A stretch of 8,789 nt of DNA from Pseudomonadota bacterium (GTDB lineage Bacteria > Pseudomonadota > Alphaproteobacteria > Rhizobiales > Hyphomicrobiaceae): positions 1-8,789 of the forward strand of contig JAEZBZ010000236.1 of the NCBI GenBank assembly GCA_023412745.1. Direction: 5' to 3'. The notes beneath the pieces were generated by a model. The model did not search any database, had not been told where the DNA came from, and was given only the letters and a program-made list of their open reading frames with translations. Below are positions 6,770-8,789 of this stretch, piece after piece. Each line of letters starts with the position of its first letter. The first letter of the stretch is position 1. The translations under genes were made by a program, and so were the position numbers.

Positions 6770-6976
6770 TCAGCGGCCTTGTGAATGCGCGGCGAGTTCG
6801 CTCATCAAATCGCGCTCACAGCGCCGGAGCGATTCAGGAACCGGCCGTCCGGATGCAGAATATTGCTCGATACGGCTCTGGACGCGCACATATGCCGCAC
6901 GCAAATCAATGACGTCATCCAAGTTCTCGAGCATGTCGACGCAGTCGCTTGGAAGCTTTTCGGCTCGTTGAGACAC
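6770..6976 (-). CDS. Small hypothetical protein, 68 residues
   Basis: I do not recognise this protein. It has a GTG start at 6976 preceded by AAGGAG at 6984-6989 (minus strand) with 7 bases of spacing, which is the main reason to accept it. The product is soluble and probably all helical: a charged N-terminal half with LENLDDVIDLRAAYVRVQSRIEQ split around residues 16-38, then RPVPESLRRCERDLMSELAAH (44-64, a mix of Arg and Glu typical of a helical pair). It has no signal peptide or membrane segment and one Cys in each half (12 and 53). It runs convergent to the second binding protein gene, with a long hairpin between them. It stands alone, 268 bases from the monooxygenase stop. A short unselected frame is the alternative. 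Confidence 0.6.
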   Translation of the reverse strand: MSQRAEKLPSDCVDMLENLDDVIDLRAAYVRVQSRIEQYSASGRPVPESLRRCERDLMSELAAHSQGR

Positions 6977-6983
6977 TTGCCCT

Positions 6984-6989
6984 CTCCTT
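6984..6989 (-). promoter_or_regulatory. Ribosome binding site of the 68-residue hypothetical gene
   Basis: On the minus strand this reads AAGGAG, within the purine run AAAGGAGAGGG, 7 bases before the GTG at 6976. It is one of the best ribosome sites in the window and supports both the gene and its non-ATG start. Confidence 0.6.
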
Positions 6990-7244
6990 TACTCTTGGAG
7001 CGCTCTTCCCATACCGCCGCCCTATTGCTGCAACGCAGCTACGAGTATCCATCAACAGAGACGGCGATTTTACTTTTTGCAGGTCTAAAAATTACGCACT
7101 GCACAAAATTTTCGGCAAATTTCTACCATTACTCCAGATAGTTAAATGCACCAGAACATCAAGCCCAGCAATCAAATTAGGCGACAATGCGCTCATCGTC
7201 TAAGCAGAAGTTGAGGCGTTTCGCACGCCGATCTCAGGGTCAAT
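6990..7244. other. Intergenic, locally AT-rich, no gene seen
   Basis: No convincing gene lies here; the forward frames that cross it have no ribosome site and no family resemblance. The 7060-7160 part is visibly richer in A and T than the rest of the window. On the minus strand TTGCCG (7113-7118) and TAATTT (7089-7094), 18 bases apart, form a weak candidate promoter for the 68-residue gene. GGCGT/ACGCC (7215-7219 with 7225-7229) can form a 5-bp hairpin about 15 bases past the monooxygenase stop, without a clear T-run. Confidence 0.5.
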
Positions 7245-8468
7245 TCAGTCGTCTGATCGTATGCGCATCAGTCGCGGGCGGGCGCCCGAAGGCTCCAGTC
7301 CCTGCTGGATCAGGGCGCGCTTCAGCGGCCCGACCGCTTGGATGACATGCAGGCCTAATCCGCGCGCAAGGCTAACCGGCAGCAGGTTGCTGAGCAGCGT
7401 TCGGTTGAGCGCGTCGACCGCGAAGCTGCGTCCCTCGACATCCGCTTGCCGCGCATCGTGATAGCGCGCCAGCGCGCTTGGCCCGCCAATGTCCTCACCG
7501 CCGGCAATGGCGTCCGCGACGCAATCCGCCAGCGCAGCCGCGTCGCGTAGGCCGAGGTTCAGTCCCTGCGCCCCGATCGGCGGTATCACGTGGCCTGCTT
7601 CGCCGATCAGCGCGACGCGGTTTTTTCCGAACACGTCGGCTGTCAGCCCACTCAAGGGAAACATCCGGCGTGGGCCGATCTCGCCGACACTGCCGAGCAA
7701 TCCCTGCAACCGTTCCTGCAGTGTCGCGCGGAAGCCCGCGTCGTCGAGGGCGGTCAGTTGTTTGGCGACGTCCGGCCGCTCGACCCAGACCAGGCTGGAG
7801 GCGAGGCCCGGCATCGGCACCGTGGTGAACGGACCTGCTGTGCGATGGAACTCCGTCGAGACGTCATGGTGCGGGCGGCTGTGCGTAAAGCGCGTCGCGA
7901 TGGCGGCCTGGTCGTAGGCCCAGGTCTTGGTGGTGATGCCGGCCGCTGTCCGGCTGATCGATTGGCGCCCATCGGCGGCGGCCAGCAGGCGGGCCGTAAT
8001 GCGTTCTCCCTCCGCCGTCGTGATGCTGACGCCCTCATCCGAGGTCGCAACGTCCGTGACGCGCGCCGTTTCGACGATGGAAACAGCCGGGTGCCGCCGC
8101 ACGGCTGTCCACAGCGCGGATGTCAACGTCGCGTTCGGAACGTTCCAGCCGAACACATCCAGGCCGATTTCTCCAGCCTCGAACAGAACTTCCGGTGCGC
8201 GCAGCAGCCGGCCGGTGTCATCGATGATGCGAATGGCGCGCAACGGGGCGCTGTCGGAAACGACATCCGGCCACACGCCGAGATTGTCGAGCAGGGTAAC
8301 GCTGCCGGTAAAAAGTGCGGCCGTCCGCGTATCGGTTGATCCGCCGATCGGCGCCGGAGAGCACGATAAAATCACTTGCGCGCCAGCATGCGCCAGCGCC
8401 AGAGCGGCCGCCAGTCCGGCCGGGCCAGCACCCACCACAATGCACGCATAAGTTGATTTTATCCTCAT
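7245..8468 (-). CDS. UbiH/UbiF/COQ6-family FAD-dependent monooxygenase
   Basis: This flavoprotein hydroxylase family adds hydroxyl groups to the ubiquinone precursor ring using FAD, NAD(P)H and O2. Which ring carbon this one acts on cannot be read from sequence. In the 407-residue form the FAD-binding Rossmann motif GAGPAG is at 13-18, a TRTAALFTGS block at 47-56, the DG motif AADGRQS at 164-170, and the second FAD motif IGEAGHVIPPIGAQGLNLGLRD at about 288-309 (Glu290 where many members have Asp). I chose ATG 8468 because the first Rossmann strand begins a few residues later, as in the family, with a weak AGG site upstream. An in-frame ATG at 8501 would add 11 residues but has no ribosome site and sits against a GATAAT box. 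No neighbour in the window is functionally linked. The family is clear; a role in an unrelated aromatic hydroxylation is less likely. Confidence 0.9.
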   Translation of the reverse strand: MRIKSTYACIVVGAGPAGLAAALALAHAGAQVILSCSPAPIGGSTDTRTAALFTGSVTLLDNLGVWPDVVSDSAPLRAIRIIDDTGRLLRAPEVLFEAGEIGLDVFGWNVPNATLTSALWTAVRRHPAVSIVETARVTDVATSDEGVSITTAEGERITARLLAAADGRQSISRTAAGITTKTWAYDQAAIATRFTHSRPHHDVSTEFHRTAGPFTTVPMPGLASSLVWVERPDVAKQLTALDDAGFRATLQERLQGLLGSVGEIGPRRMFPLSGLTADVFGKNRVALIGEAGHVIPPIGAQGLNLGLRDAAALADCVADAIAGGEDIGGPSALARYHDARQADVEGRSFAVDALNRTLLSNLLPVSLARGLGLHVIQAVGPLKRALIQQGLEPSGARPRLMRIRSDD

Positions 8469-8507
8469 GTTGCCAACCTGTATTCCCTCGGCCATCCCCA
8501 TGAAATC

Positions 8508-8536
8508 AGGCCGATTATCGCAGATTTAGGCCGATT
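8508..8536. repeat. Two direct copies of AGGCCGATT, 20 bases apart, upstream of the monooxygenase gene
   Basis: AGGCCGATT occurs at 8508-8516 and again at 8528-8536. The 20-base period is about two helical turns, so both copies face the same side of the DNA. On the minus strand the gene-proximal copy overlaps GATAAT (8514-8519), a candidate -10 box. The arrangement resembles a pair of regulator half-sites, but no regulator is identified and no good -35 box accompanies the GATAAT. Confidence 0.45.
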
Positions 8537-8619
8537 CCGGGCGTTGGAACCGTGATCATGGACTTTGTGCAACATCAGAGCATTCGCCCGCAAGTTCAGT
8601 CGCTTTTGAGCCTACCCTT

Positions 8620-8631
8620 GATTCGCGAATC
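8620..8631. promoter_or_regulatory. Perfect palindrome GATTCGCGAATC made of two GANTC sites
   Basis: The 12-base sequence equals its own reverse complement. Each half is a GANTC site (GATTC at 8620-8624, GAATC at 8627-8631), the target of the cell-cycle methylase CcrM in alphaproteobacteria. It lies in the gap upstream of the monooxygenase gene. Methylation-dependent regulation is possible but not shown. Confidence 0.4.
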
Positions 8632-8705
8632 GAAAATCCGTTGCCATTGCGCCACGCTGCCACACTCATCTCCTTGCGTGAGGCTGTTCGCTGTTTACTG
8701 ATCGG

Positions 8706-8725
8706 TAAGCCTTCCGCTAAGCCTT
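8706..8725. repeat. Tandem TAAGCCTT octamers, 12-base period
   Basis: TAAGCCTT is present at 8706-8713 and 8718-8725 with CCGC between the copies. It lies about 15 bases before a possible start codon near the window edge. It could be a regulator site or a chance repeat. Confidence 0.3.
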
Positions 8726-8789
8726 AACTCAGCTAGGTCGATGGCATTCGGGATGCCTCAGGCGTCAGACGGGTCGACCCAAGCAGCAA

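Larger units (their letters stand above)
8502..8789. other. Intergenic region upstream of the monooxygenase gene, running to the window edge
   Basis: No confident gene is seen. A 47-codon forward frame (8558-8701) lacks a ribosome site and family resemblance. ATG 8741 opens a forward frame to the window end that reads MAFGMPQASDGSTQAA; it could be the first codons of a divergent gene, but has only AGG three bases upstream and is too short to judge. The stretch contains the direct repeat, the GANTC palindrome and the tandem octamer listed separately, which suggests a regulatory region between divergent genes. Confidence 0.5.

Noticed and set aside
6949..7203. Plus-strand frames of 84 and 118 codons over 6785-7203
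   Set aside because: No ribosome site, no family resemblance, and they overlap the better supported minus-strand small gene and the AT-rich gap.
7590..8339. Plus-strand frame (249 codons) antisense to the monooxygenase gene
   Set aside because: Arg/Gly/Ala-rich with no motif; the minus-strand protein has both FAD motifs of its family.
8558..8701. 47-codon plus-strand frame in the upstream gap
   Set aside because: No ribosome site, His/Cys/Ser-rich without pattern, and it crosses the GANTC palindrome.
1..8789. Mobile element, defence system, CRISPR array, tRNA or rRNA
   Set aside because: No transposase, integrase, nuclease or repeat-spacer pattern, and no tRNA or rRNA-like sequence was seen on either strand.

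Overview
The window looks like chromosomal DNA from a GC-rich alphaproteobacterium, most likely of the Bradyrhizobium / Rhodopseudomonas / Afipia group. This is an inference from protein wording, gene order and GC-rich codon use; no database search was run. Most of it is ordinary core or near-core metabolism, and I see no transposase, integrase, CRISPR array, toxin-antitoxin pair, tRNA or rRNA.

Bases 1-5464 carry a forward branched-chain amino acid (LIV / HAAT family) ABC importer cluster: livH (5' end cut off by the window edge), livM, livG, livF, a small three-helix membrane protein resembling the DUF6867 family, and the periplasmic binding protein livK. livM-livG and livG-livF overlap by 4 bases, and the small membrane gene starts 12 bases after livF, so these are tightly coupled. 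livK follows a 131-base gap that holds a palindrome and a small hairpin. A strong intrinsic terminator (5495-5533) closes the livK transcript.

Bases 5594-6685 encode a second, divergent LivK-like binding protein. It keeps the cysteine pair of enteric LivJ/LivK but has lost the Ser and Thr that hold the amino acid backbone in that family. It probably brings a different ligand to the same LivHMGF core, or acts on its own. A long hairpin sits directly on its stop codon (6685-6729).

Bases 6770-6976 (minus strand) hold a probable 68-residue hypothetical gene with a GTG start and a good ribosome binding site, followed by an AT-rich gap. Bases 7245-8468 (minus strand) encode a UbiH/UbiF/COQ6-family FAD monooxygenase, likely acting in ubiquinone ring hydroxylation. 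The last ~290 bases are non-coding or contain only the first codons of a gene beyond the window. They hold a 20-base-spaced direct repeat, a perfect palindrome made of two GANTC sites and a tandem octamer, all candidate regulatory sites.

Together, LivH and LivM form the inner membrane pore, LivG and LivF power it, and the two periplasmic proteins deliver substrate. The monooxygenase is functionally unrelated to the transporter.
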